Assembly: GCF_003719825.1 (NCBI RefSeq)
Contig: NZ_RIBS01000001.1
Location: 62,001 to 126,000 of the forward strand
From: Montanilutibacter psychrotolerans
GTDB taxonomy: Bacteria; Pseudomonadota; Gammaproteobacteria; Xanthomonadales; Xanthomonadaceae
DNA: 64,000 nucleotides
Direction: 5' to 3'
Shown: positions 8,399 through 17,394 of the stretch, in pieces
How the letters are laid out: the number at the start of each line of letters is the position of its first letter
How positions within the stretch are numbered: the stretch's first letter is position 1
The notes under the pieces: model-generated
What the model saw: only the letters and a program-made list of their open reading frames with translations
Told to the model about the DNA's origin: nothing
The model's database searches: none
Position numbers and translations under genes: made by a program

Positions 8399-10199
8399 CC
8401 CATGGCTGGACGGCTGGCTGGGCGCGCTGATGCAGGGCGTCTGGGAAACCACGTTGGCCAGCAGCGCGGCGATCGTGCTGGTGCTGGCGCTGCGGCGGCC
8501 GTTGCGGCGCCGCTTCGGTGCGGTGAGCGCGTACCTGCTGTGGACGGCGGTGCCGGCGGCGATGCTGGCGGTGCTGTTGCCGGCGACCAGCGTCGTGGTG
8601 CCCGCGCCGCAGCCGATGCCGGCGATTGCCACGGTGGTATCGGCGGTGCCGGCTCTCACGACGGCCGCTGCGATCGATCCCGTCGTACCGATGGCACTGT
8701 TGTGGCTGTGCGGTGGACTGGCCCTGGCGATGCTGCTGGGCCACCAGCAGCGGCGCTTCGTGCGCGCGCTGGGCGAGCTGCAACCGCTGCGGCCCGAGGG
8801 CTGGCGCGCGCAGGCCAACGCCGGCCTGCCCGCCGCGATCGGCGTGCTGCGGCCGCGCATCGTGCTGCCGTCCGACTTCGACACGCGATATGCCGCCGAC
8901 GAGCAGGTGCTCATCCGTGCGCACGAACGCACGCATATCCGCAGTGGCGATCTGGCGTTCAACGCCGTGCTTGCCGCGCTTCGCTGCCTGTACTGGTTCA
9001 ACCCGTTGCTGCACTACGCCGCGCGCTGCTTCCGCCACGACCAGGAACTGGCCTGCGACCAGCGGGTGATGGCGCGCCACCCGCAATCGCGGCGTGCCTA
9101 CGGCGAGGCGATGTTGAAGACCCACTTGGCCGCGCAATCGCTGCCGCTGGGCTGCCATTGGGGTTACGGCCATCCACTCAAGGAGAGAATCGAAATGATC
9201 AGGCAACCTGTTCCAGGGGCGCTGCGCTGGTTCGGTGGCGCCACCATCGCCATGACGCTGGTATTGGGCGGTGGCGTCGCGGCATGGTCCGCGCAGCCGC
9301 AGCGCGTGGTGCCCGGTGCACGGGTGGCGCCGGAAGGCACGGTGCAGGCGCGCATCTCGATGCAGGTCGATGGAAGTCCGGCGCAGACGTCCACCGTGCT
9401 GGCACGGATCGGCGAGCCGTTTTCCGTGCGCACCGACAGCCACGGCAGCCGCTGGGAAATGCAGGCAAAGGCCACCCCGCGCGGCGACGGCTCGATCCGC
9501 TTCGAGTCCAGCCTGATGCGTGACGGCAAGGTCGTGGCTACACCGCAGCTGGTGGTGCGCGATGGCCAGAACGCCGCCATCCGCATCGGCCAGCGTGGCG
9601 ACGGCGAGGGTGCATCAGCCGATCTCGCGCTGGAGGTGCTTCTGAGCACCGACGCGATCCTGCCGCCCGTGGCATCGGCACCCTTGCCGCCGCAACCACC
9701 GATCGCACCGACGCCGCTTCCGAACACGCCGGCGCTGGTGGCGTTGCCGGTTCCTCCGCCGGCACCGCTTGTGTCGACCGTGCCGCCGATGCCGGCTGCA
9801 CCCATCGCGCCGCCCGTACCGCCTGCGTCGCCTGCACCCACCGCGCCGCCGGTGCCGGCCGCGCCGTCGGCTCCTCCGTCGCCGGACGGCGCACTGGTAC
9901 GCGGGGTGTCACGGCACGGCGTGACGAAGCCGGTCGAGGTCGCGGTCGATACCGTGGTCGACGCGCGCGTGGAACCGGCGGTTGATGCCAGGGCGCTGGT
10001 CGCACCGGTGGTTGTTGTCACGCCGCGCCCTGCTGTGGCACCAGCCCGTCCGCTGACGTCAACGCACGCAACGCCCGCCACCGCACCGCAGCCCGCTGTG
10101 GGCGAGGTGCGTCGCCAGGTGGTACAGCGCGAGGTGGTCAGGACCGTGGATGCGCAGCCCGCGGAGCGCGTGGTGGTGCAGCGGCCGGTCGGTCGATAG
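8388..10199 (+). CDS. BlaR1/M56-family membrane metallopeptidase with proline-rich tail
   Basis: This 603-residue partner of the BlaI-like repressor has hydrophobic segments near residues 17-35, 45-62 and 95-115. The zinc protease motif HERTH is at residues 179-183, followed by ELACDQRVM, typical of M56 peptidases. A further membrane segment (around residue 285) follows. The periplasmic part is not a penicillin-binding domain as in BlaR1: it has a ~120-residue region, then a long Pro/Ala/Val-rich stretch (about 425-600). The inducing signal is therefore probably not a beta-lactam bound covalently. Translational coupling with the repressor is indicated by the overlap. Confidence 0.85.
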   Translation: MAHDPWLDGWLGALMQGVWETTLASSAAIVLVLALRRPLRRRFGAVSAYLLWTAVPAAMLAVLLPATSVVVPAPQPMPAIATVVSAVPALTTAAAIDPVVPMALLWLCGGLALAMLLGHQQRRFVRALGELQPLRPEGWRAQANAGLPAAIGVLRPRIVLPSDFDTRYAADEQVLIRAHERTHIRSGDLAFNAVLAALRCLYWFNPLLHYAARCFRHDQELACDQRVMARHPQSRRAYGEAMLKTHLAAQSLPLGCHWGYGHPLKERIEMIRQPVPGALRWFGGATIAMTLVLGGGVAAWSAQPQRVVPGARVAPEGTVQARISMQVDGSPAQTSTVLARIGEPFSVRTDSHGSRWEMQAKATPRGDGSIRFESSLMRDGKVVATPQLVVRDGQNAAIRIGQRGDGEGASADLALEVLLSTDAILPPVASAPLPPQPPIAPTPLPNTPALVALPVPPPAPLVSTVPPMPAAPIAPPVPPASPAPTAPPVPAAPSAPPSPDGALVRGVSRHGVTKPVEVAVDTVVDARVEPAVDARALVAPVVVVTPRPAVAPARPLTSTHATPATAPQPAVGEVRRQVVQREVVRTVDAQPAERVVVQRPVGR

Positions 10200-10377
10200 C
10201 GCGGATGGCGTCGCCTGGGGCTGACCATGCCCCGGGTACAGGTTGTTTCGACGGCGGCGAGTCTGGCGCCGTCGATGCCAGTGCACTTGGCCGCCGCGCA
10301 GTTCGCGGCCGAATCTTTGCCGCGCGGGCCCCTGACGTCGTGTCACCGCCCCGTGCACACGCCCGCACGGTGAACGC

Positions 10378-11073
10378 TCAGCCGGCTCCGCCGTCCCCGC
10401 GTGGCGCCTCGCCGATCACGAACACTTCTTCGGCGATGCGACGGACCTCGTCGGGCACGTGGCTGACGTAGGCCATGGGCAGCGCGGCCTCGTCGCGCAC
10501 GCGTTGCAGGTAGGGCAGCAGCTCGTCGCGGCGGTCCATGTCGAGCATCGACAGGGGTTCGTCGAGCAGCAGTATGCGCGGTTGCGACAGCAGCGCGCGA
10601 CCCAGCGCAACACGTTGCATCTCGCCGCCCGAGAGGCCGGGGCTGCGCCTCGCCAGCAGTGCACCGATGCCGAGCAGTTCGACCACGCGGTCGAAGCCGA
10701 AACGCGGGTCCTGCACGGCCGGTCGGTGCGCGCGGCCGGCGCGGAAGCCATAGAGCAGGTTGGCGCGGACGTCCAGATGCGGGAACAACCGCGCGTCCTG
10801 GAAGACGTAGCCGATGCGGCGACGGTGCGGGGGCAGGTCGATGCCGCGCGCGCTGTCAAACAGGCAGTCGTCGCCGATCTCGATGCGCCCATGCAACGGC
10901 CGAACCAGGCCGGCGATCGCATGCAGCACCGAACTCTTGCCGACACCCGACGCGCCAACCAGCGCGATCACGCGCCGCTGGCTGCGGATGCTGACGTCGC
11001 GGCGGAACGTCGCGCCGCGCCGCAGGGCGAACTCCAGGCGCCAGGTCGGCGCAGCGTCGGACGCGGCACTCAC
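10378..11073 (-). CDS. modC: molybdate ABC transporter ATP-binding protein (short form)
   Basis: This 231-residue ABC ATPase has Walker A GASGVGKSS, signature LSGGEMQRVALGRALL, Walker B ILLLDEPLSMLD and the switch His region YVSHVPDEV. Typical ModC has about 350 residues, with a C-terminal MOP molybdate-binding domain; that domain is absent here. The GTG start overlaps the modB stop as GTGA, so the two are translationally coupled. It energises molybdate import at the inner membrane together with ModA and ModB. Confidence 0.88.
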   Translation of the reverse strand: MSAASDAAPTWRLEFALRRGATFRRDVSIRSQRRVIALVGASGVGKSSVLHAIAGLVRPLHGRIEIGDDCLFDSARGIDLPPHRRRIGYVFQDARLFPHLDVRANLLYGFRAGRAHRPAVQDPRFGFDRVVELLGIGALLARRSPGLSGGEMQRVALGRALLSQPRILLLDEPLSMLDMDRRDELLPYLQRVRDEAALPMAYVSHVPDEVRRIAEEVFVIGEAPRGDGGAG

Positions 11074-11762
11074 GACTGCAGCCCGCGCCGCTGGCGCTGC
11101 ACCAGCCATTCGGACACCAGCACGGCCGCGAACGAGATCGTCACCGCCACCGCGGTCAACCGCCAGATGCCGGCTTCGCCGCCGGGCACCTGCATCAATC
11201 CGTAGATGGCCGACGAGAGGGTCTGCGTCTGGCCGGGAATGTTGGAGACGAACGTGATCGTCGCGCCGAACTCGCCCAGCGCCTTCGCGAATGCGAGTAC
11301 CGCGCCGGCCACGATGCCCGGCCAGGCCAGCGGCACGGTGATGCCGAAGAACACGCGCCACGGGTTGGCGCCCAGCGTCGACGCCGCCTGCTCGAGCCGC
11401 CGGTCGACGGCCTCGATCGACAGCCGGATGGCGCGCACCATCAACGGGAAACCCATGATGGCGCTGGCCAGCGCCGCACCGGTCCAGCGGAAGGCAAAGC
11501 TGATGCCCAGCCATTCGGCCAGCCAGCGCCCCACCGCGCCCTGGTTGCCGAACGTCACCAGCAAGGCGTAGCCGGTGACCACCGGCGGCAACACCAACGG
11601 CAGGTGCAGCAGGGTGTCCAGCACCAGCTTGCCGGGAAACGTGCGGCGCGCGAGCAGCCAACCGGTGGCGACGCCGAGCGGCAGGCTGGCCAGTACGGCG
11701 ACCAGCGCGACCTTGAGGCTCAGCGCGATCGCGGTCAGTTCGGAAGGGCTGAAGTGGGGCAT
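11070..11762 (-). CDS. modB: molybdate ABC transporter permease
   Basis: This 230-residue membrane protein has about five or six hydrophobic helices and the binding-protein-dependent permease signature region around EQAASTLGANPWRVFFGITV, which contains the EAA-type loop contacting the ATPase. It starts MPHFSPSELTAIALSLKVAL at an ATG. It lies between modA and modC on the same strand. Confidence 0.92.
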   Translation of the reverse strand: MPHFSPSELTAIALSLKVALVAVLASLPLGVATGWLLARRTFPGKLVLDTLLHLPLVLPPVVTGYALLVTFGNQGAVGRWLAEWLGISFAFRWTGAALASAIMGFPLMVRAIRLSIEAVDRRLEQAASTLGANPWRVFFGITVPLAWPGIVAGAVLAFAKALGEFGATITFVSNIPGQTQTLSSAIYGLMQVPGGEAGIWRLTAVAVTISFAAVLVSEWLVQRQRRGLQS

Positions 11763-11820
11763 CGCGTGGCAGTGTCGCGCATCGCCGGCCACTTGCGGGT
11801 GGCCGGCGGTTGCGCAGCGC

Positions 11821-12633
11821 TCAGCGCGCGGTTGCCGGTCGTGCCGGCGAAGGCGCCAGCACCATGAAACCGTGGCGTCGGAAGATCGCCGCGGCGGTGG
11901 GCCCGGACAGCCAGCGCACGAACGTGCCCGCACGCGGATGGCGACTGGCGGCGATACGTGCCGCCGGATAGACGATGGGTGCGTGGCTGCCGGGCGGGAA
12001 GCCGGCCAGCACGCGCACCTTCGGTTCGGCGCGCGCGTCGCTCGCGTACACCACGCCCAGTGGCACCTCGCCGCGCGCGACCAGCATCAGCGCGGCGCGC
12101 ACGTTCTCGGCCTCGGCCACGCGCGGTTGCAGTTGCTGCCAAACCCCGAACGACACGAACGCGGCGCGCGCGTACTTGCCGGCGGGAACGCTGCCGGTTA
12201 GCGCCAGCGCGAGGCGGTCGTCGGCGCCGAGTGCAGGACGCAGGTCGACGCCGGCGCGCAGCGTGATGGGGCCCAACGCACTCGTGTGCGGTGCGACCAG
12301 CACCAGCGAGTTGCCGAGCAGGTTGCGGCGGCTGGCCACGTCGATCAGCCGGCGCTGCTGCAGGTAGTCCATCCAATCCAGGTCCGCCGACAGGAACACG
12401 TCCGCCGGCGCGCCCTGTTCGATTTGCCGCGCCAGCGCCGAGCTGGCCGCGTACGACACCCGCACCGGTTGCGCGGTCTCGCGCTGGTAAGCCAGCGCGG
12501 CCTCGTCGAGCGATTCCTTGAGGCTGGCGGCGGCGAACACCGTCAGCGGCTCGGCGGCGATCGCGTTGGGCACCACCAACGACAGCGCGACCAGCGAAAG
12601 CGCAACCAGGCAACGTCGGAGCAGGGCGGGCAT
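11821..12633 (-). CDS. modA: periplasmic molybdate-binding protein
   Basis: This 270-residue solute-binding protein has a signal peptide ending near PNAIAA. The mature protein begins [17 protein letters not shown], the ModA hallmark with Ser residues that bind the oxyanion. [21 protein letters not shown] follows, the second binding segment. An ATG with a properly spaced agga is preferred over a TTG two codons upstream. It is 18 bases after the preceding gene and 58 bases before modB, consistent with one operon. Confidence 0.93.
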   Translation of the reverse strand: MPALLRRCLVALSLVALSLVVPNAIAAEPLTVFAAASLKESLDEAALAYQRETAQPVRVSYAASSALARQIEQGAPADVFLSADLDWMDYLQQRRLIDVASRRNLLGNSLVLVAPHTSALGPITLRAGVDLRPALGADDRLALALTGSVPAGKYARAAFVSFGVWQQLQPRVAEAENVRAALMLVARGEVPLGVVYASDARAEPKVRVLAGFPPGSHAPIVYPAARIAASRHPRAGTFVRWLSGPTAAAIFRRHGFMVLAPSPARPATAR

Positions 12634-12651
12634 CGGCAAGTCCTGGTGCGA

Positions 12652-13164
12652 TCAGCGCGGGGAAAGTACGTCGACGGCAACGAGCTGGCGAATCCAGCGC
12701 GCAGGCCGCTTCTCGGCGGGGACGATCAGGCGAAGCGGGCCGTCGTCGGCCGGTAGCGGTCGGCCGTCGCAACGATCCACCACCACGGCGCGAACCGCGC
12801 CGAGCTCCGGATCGAAATCGGCGAGCGCGAAGGTGACCCGATAACCGTCGCGGGCGCGCAGTTCCACTCGGCGCGCCAGGTGCGAACCGCGCAGTGTCTC
12901 GCGCGGCATCGCGCCGCTGGCCTGCAGCAGTGCCGTCAGCGTCACGCCTTCGCAATGCAATGCCTTGCCGTGCGCGACCGCCTCGACCGGTTCGCGCGGC
13001 AGGGCGGCGAGAGCGGCGGCATCCAGCGGCACCGACACGGCGTCCGGGATGGGGGCGGTCGGGAGGATGTCGGCGGCACGCGCGCCGGGTTCGTGGGCCA
13101 GGACGGGCAGCGACAGCGCCAGCGCGAGCCATGGCACGACGCGAAGGAAGATCGATCGATTCAT
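12652..13164 (-). CDS. exported molybdopterin-oxidoreductase-like protein, first gene of the mod operon
   Basis: This 170-residue protein has a signal peptide (MNRSIFLRVVPWLALALSLP to about residue 27). Its remainder resembles the small oxidoreductase molybdopterin-binding-domain proteins: the ALHCEGVTLTALLQASG region, RDGYRVTFALADFDPE and PLRLIVPAEKRPARWIRQL. The conserved Cys that binds the cofactor in SUOX-type enzymes corresponds plausibly to the C in LHCEG, but this is uncertain. Its place directly before modA suggests it uses, or responds to, molybdenum. A non-catalytic accessory role is also possible, since related small proteins are poorly characterised. Confidence 0.65.
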   Translation of the reverse strand: MNRSIFLRVVPWLALALSLPVLAHEPGARAADILPTAPIPDAVSVPLDAAALAALPREPVEAVAHGKALHCEGVTLTALLQASGAMPRETLRGSHLARRVELRARDGYRVTFALADFDPELGAVRAVVVDRCDGRPLPADDGPLRLIVPAEKRPARWIRQLVAVDVLSPR

Positions 13165-13317
13165 CGTGCGGACCGGGACCCGTGTGCGGGAGAGGAGCTT
13201 GCCAGAATGCCCGCGCCGGAAACACCGACACGAGAAGCTCCGCGGCGAGAACGTCAGCGCGCAGCCGGGCACCTGCGTCGCTCCCGCACACGTCAGTGCG
13301 GTGCGTGGTGGCGTGGC

Positions 13318-14196
13318 TCAGAGCTGGTCGAGCGGGATCTTGAGGTAGCGCACGCCGTTGTCCTCGGCCGGTGGCAAGCGGCCAGCACGCAGGTTGACCT
13401 GCACGGCGGGCAACATCAGCGCTGGCGTGGCCAGCGTGGCGTCGCGTGCTTGGCGGAGCGCGACGAACGCCGCTTCGTCGGCGCCTTCGCGGACGTGGAT
13501 GTTGTCGCGCTTCTGGTCGCCGATCGTGGTCTGGCAGGCGAGCGTTCGACCACCGGGCGCGTAGTCGTGGCAGACGAACACGCGTGTGTCGTCGGGCAGT
13601 TCGTACAGGCGCTGGATCGAGCGGAACAGCGTGTGCGCGTCGCCACCGGGGAAGTCGCAGCGCGCGGTGCCGCTGTCGGGCATGAACAGCGAGTCGCCGG
13701 TGAACAGCGCATCGCCGATCAGGTAGGCGCAGCTGTCGCTGGTATGCCCCGGCACGGCGATCACGCGCGCGGCGAGCGCGCCGATGGCGAAGCGTTCGCC
13801 ATCCTCGAACAGGTGATCGAACTGCGAGCCGTCGACGGGGAACTGCGCGCCCAGGTTGAACAGCGACCGCATCGCCACCTGCACGACGCGGATGCCATCG
13901 CCGATCGCGAGCGTCGCACCGGGCAGGCGCGCCCGGAGCCAGTCGCCGGCACTGAGGTGGTCGGCATGGGCGTGGGTTTCGAGGATCCAGCGAACGTCCA
14001 GGCCGAGCGTCGCGACGTGTGCCAGCAAGGTCTCGGCCGACGTCGTGGCAGTGCGGCCTGACTTCGCATCGAAGTCGAGCACCGGATCGATGATCGCGGC
14101 CTGCGCGGTCGCCGGGTCGGCCACCACGTAGCTCCAGGTGTTGCTGTCAGCGTGGAAGAACGGCTGAACACGCGGGCCGTGGACCGGATCGTGCAT
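13318..14196 (-). CDS. MBL-fold hydrolase, persulfide dioxygenase (ETHE1/Blh) type
   Basis: This 292-residue metallo-beta-lactamase-fold protein has the metal motif THAHADH (SAG following), later ligand segments VPGHTSDS and FTGDSLF, and VCHDYAPGG near the end. This order and length match bacterial persulfide dioxygenases/Blh proteins, which oxidise glutathione persulfide to sulfite with one iron. A glyoxalase-II-like activity is the main alternative. The start MHDPVHGP has a gggag site and the longer upstream frame is not protein-like. It is a single gene, 153 bases upstream of the mod operon on the same strand. Confidence 0.8.
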   Translation of the reverse strand: MHDPVHGPRVQPFFHADSNTWSYVVADPATAQAAIIDPVLDFDAKSGRTATTSAETLLAHVATLGLDVRWILETHAHADHLSAGDWLRARLPGATLAIGDGIRVVQVAMRSLFNLGAQFPVDGSQFDHLFEDGERFAIGALAARVIAVPGHTSDSCAYLIGDALFTGDSLFMPDSGTARCDFPGGDAHTLFRSIQRLYELPDDTRVFVCHDYAPGGRTLACQTTIGDQKRDNIHVREGADEAAFVALRQARDATLATPALMLPAVQVNLRAGRLPPAEDNGVRYLKIPLDQL

Positions 14197-14334
14197 GGAT
14201 CTCCCGGACGCTGGTCGGAGGAAGGGGCGAACGCAGTTTACGTTCAACGCCGGATGCGTTTCGTTACGGGCGGGCGCGTAGCAACCTCCACGTCGGGTGC
14301 CCACTCGGGCAGGCGCCCGACGTGGCGGACCAGC

Positions 14335-15174
14335 TCACCGACGCCGGGAGGCCGGACCGGTCAGCGCAGCGTTCAACAATTCGGCCAGCCGGCTGCCGGC
14401 GCGGCGCATCTGCTCCTCCGCGACCGGCCGCCAGGTGCCCATGTAGTCGGCCGACAGTTTCGCGCGCGGCGGGTACAGGCCCGGCTGCGCGGCGATGCGG
14501 CAGGAGGCTTCGGCCCAACCCGCGGTGTCGGGCGTCAACGGCGTGCGGGTGACGGCCACGGCCAGTGGCAGCGCGTCCAGGCGACGCAGGTAGGCAGGCT
14601 CGTCGAGGCCGCTGGCCTTGAGCATGCCGCTGTCCCACAGCGAGTGCAGGTTGCTGCCGGTGCCATCGGGCAGGCTGACCTGGACCTCGTTGCCGCCCTT
14701 GTCGCTGGCGTTGCCGGCGTGCAACGGCTGGTGGATGTCGCCGACGAAATGCACCACGAACTTCAGCGCCTGGCGGCGGTCGTCCCGTGAACGTGCGTGG
14801 TCGGCCAGGATCGCCAGCTGCCGGCGGATCGCCTCGACCACGCAATCGCCGTTGCGGCAGGCTTGCGCGGCGTCGTAACGGCAGGCGTGCTCGCCCAGGT
14901 TGATGTAGTGCCAGCGACTGCTGGTCCGGCCCAGCTGGGGGTTGTTGTCGCGCAGCTCGTCGGCCCAGCTGGCGACGCCGGCCAGGGTCGGCTCGGGCTC
15001 GCCGGCCAGCAGGGCGGCGACTTCGGCGCGGGCGGCCGGGCGCAGGTCCTGCGCGGCCAGATCGGCGACCAGTCGGTGCCCGAGCTTGCCCCAGGCCAGG
15101 GCGGGGACGGCCGCGGTCAGCAGCAATGCGGCGGCGGCGAGGTGGAGCGTGGCGCTGATCGGGGTCCGGGGCAC
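14335..15174 (-). CDS. secreted S1/P1-type nuclease
   Basis: This 279-residue zinc-dependent nuclease has a signal peptide ending VPALA. The mature N-terminus is WGKLGHRLV, where the terminal Trp and His are zinc ligands in the family. Further ligands are in VASWADELR, WHYINL, VHFVGDIHQPLH (HxxxD type) and NLHSLWD. The enzyme degrades single-stranded DNA and RNA outside the cytoplasm to supply nucleotides or phosphate. The start codon is GTG. It is transcribed divergently from gap. Confidence 0.93.
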   Translation of the reverse strand: MPRTPISATLHLAAAALLLTAAVPALAWGKLGHRLVADLAAQDLRPAARAEVAALLAGEPEPTLAGVASWADELRDNNPQLGRTSSRWHYINLGEHACRYDAAQACRNGDCVVEAIRRQLAILADHARSRDDRRQALKFVVHFVGDIHQPLHAGNASDKGGNEVQVSLPDGTGSNLHSLWDSGMLKASGLDEPAYLRRLDALPLAVAVTRTPLTPDTAGWAEASCRIAAQPGLYPPRAKLSADYMGTWRPVAEEQMRRAGSRLAELLNAALTGPASRRR

Positions 15175-15313
15175 GGTTCTGGGCGAGGTTGGGGGCGACC
15201 CAAGGTAGCCGATGGCGGCGTCTGCGGGCCTGTCGTGGTCTGGCCGTCGGCGTCCGGGGTAGCGCTTGAAGCGGGCCCGGACCGGGCGTGGGGCAGCCGG
15301 CCGCAGTTGCGGC

Positions 15314-16363
<1,050 letters not shown>

Positions 16364-16386
16364 TCGCCGCCTTCCCTGCAACGAAG

Positions 16387-16410
16387 AGCCCCGGCATGCC
16401 GGGGCTTTTT
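16387..16410 (+). terminator. rho-independent terminator of gap
   Basis: The stem agccccgg/ccggggct with a catg loop is followed by ttttt, 24 bases after the gap stop codon. Confidence 0.92.
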
Positions 16411-16564
16411 CGTTTGTGGGGCCCGGTGAGTTGAGTGAACCGATGAGTGAGTCGGTGTGTGAGTGCTGCCACCGGCTTTGCGAGGCATTCCTTGGTTCGC
16501 ACCTCCCGCTACGCGCGTCTGGCATCTTGATCGCGCGGCGTGCCGTCCCCATTGGGGAGGGGCC

Positions 16565-16975
16565 ATGACGACAGACTTCCTCTCCCTCGACGAATCCGGC
16601 CTTGCGCAGCTGGTCGATGCCTTCTACGAGAAGGTGCGGGCCGACGCGATGCTCGGTCCGGTGTTCAACCAGGCGGTCGATGACTGGCCCGAGCACAAGC
16701 GACTGCTGACCTCCTTCTGGGCGTCCATCACGCTGGAGGCGCGCAGCTACCGCGGCAACCCGATGGCCAAGCACCGCGGCTTGCCGATCCGCGCCGAGCA
16801 TTTCGACCAGTGGCTGGCGCTGTGGCGCGAAACCACCGACGCGCTGTTCGCGCCCGAACACGCGCAACTCCTGCAAGGCCACGCCGAGCGCATTGGCCGC
16901 AGCCTGCGCTACGGCGTCGGCATCGAGCCCGAAACGCGCGGCCTCGGCCTGCCGGTCATCGGCGGCGCGAGCTGA
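16565..16975 (+). CDS. group III truncated haemoglobin
   Basis: This 136-residue globin of the group III truncated family (cytosolic, haem-binding) contains FYEKVRADAMLGPVFNQ, SFWASITLEARSYRGNPM and KHRGLPIRAEHFDQWLALW, the family's diagnostic B/E/F-helix segments including the proximal His region. Family members bind oxygen or NO and are linked to nitrosative stress or microaerobic life. The ATG follows a gggagg site; an upstream extension of the frame lacks globin sequence. Confidence 0.92.
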   Translation: MTTDFLSLDESGLAQLVDAFYEKVRADAMLGPVFNQAVDDWPEHKRLLTSFWASITLEARSYRGNPMAKHRGLPIRAEHFDQWLALWRETTDALFAPEHAQLLQGHAERIGRSLRYGVGIEPETRGLGLPVIGGAS

Positions 16976-17394
16976 AACGCACGCCGTAGCCAGCCGCGGC
17001 GTGGCCGTCGGTTTCAGCGCACTCACGATGCGCATGTCCGGGTGGCTGCCAGTTGATGCTGCGGCATGTCACTGCCTCATTGCGAAAGCCGCCGCCGCAA
17101 GAGAATCGAAGGGCCAAGAGGCGTCGGCTGCCGCCTTGTAGAACTCACCTGTAGTGTCGGGTCGCAGCTTGCGAGAGGCGTTTCCCTAGGCTTGATCGCG
17201 GAATTTCCTGATTGCGCTTGACTGCGCCGGCCCCGTATAAGGTCCACCAGAATTCAAATGGCTGTGGTCTGGCAGGGGCTGAAACGGGCGGAGAGCGCCG
17301 GTTTCATGGGGTTTCGCCGGAACCAGCGACGACAAAATGCTGGTGATCGTGCCGCGGAAATCCCGTGCGCTGCATCGGCGCAGGGGACAATGCA
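16976..17394. other. intergenic region upstream of the RHS gene
   Basis: These 419 bases have a lower GC content than the flanking core genes. They contain the probable RHS promoter listed separately and no recognisable gene. The accessory locus may begin here. Confidence 0.5.
17212..17241 (+). promoter_or_regulatory. probable promoter of the RHS toxin gene
   Basis: TTGCGC (17212-17217) and TATAAG (17236-17241) with 18-bp spacing make a fair sigma-70 promoter, about 150 bases before the chosen RHS start. A nearer TTGACT is only 12 bases from the -10 and does not fit. Confidence 0.5.

Noticed and set aside
10999-11661. Fused permease-ATPase reading of the long frame ending at 10378
   Set aside because: The part upstream of 11073 is an out-of-frame shadow of modB. 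The true ModC starts at the GTG that overlaps the modB stop codon.
17365-17394. Earlier GTG start for the RHS protein
   Set aside because: It has no ribosome site, whereas the GTG at 17395 has aggggac at a suitable distance. The ten extra residues add no signal feature.
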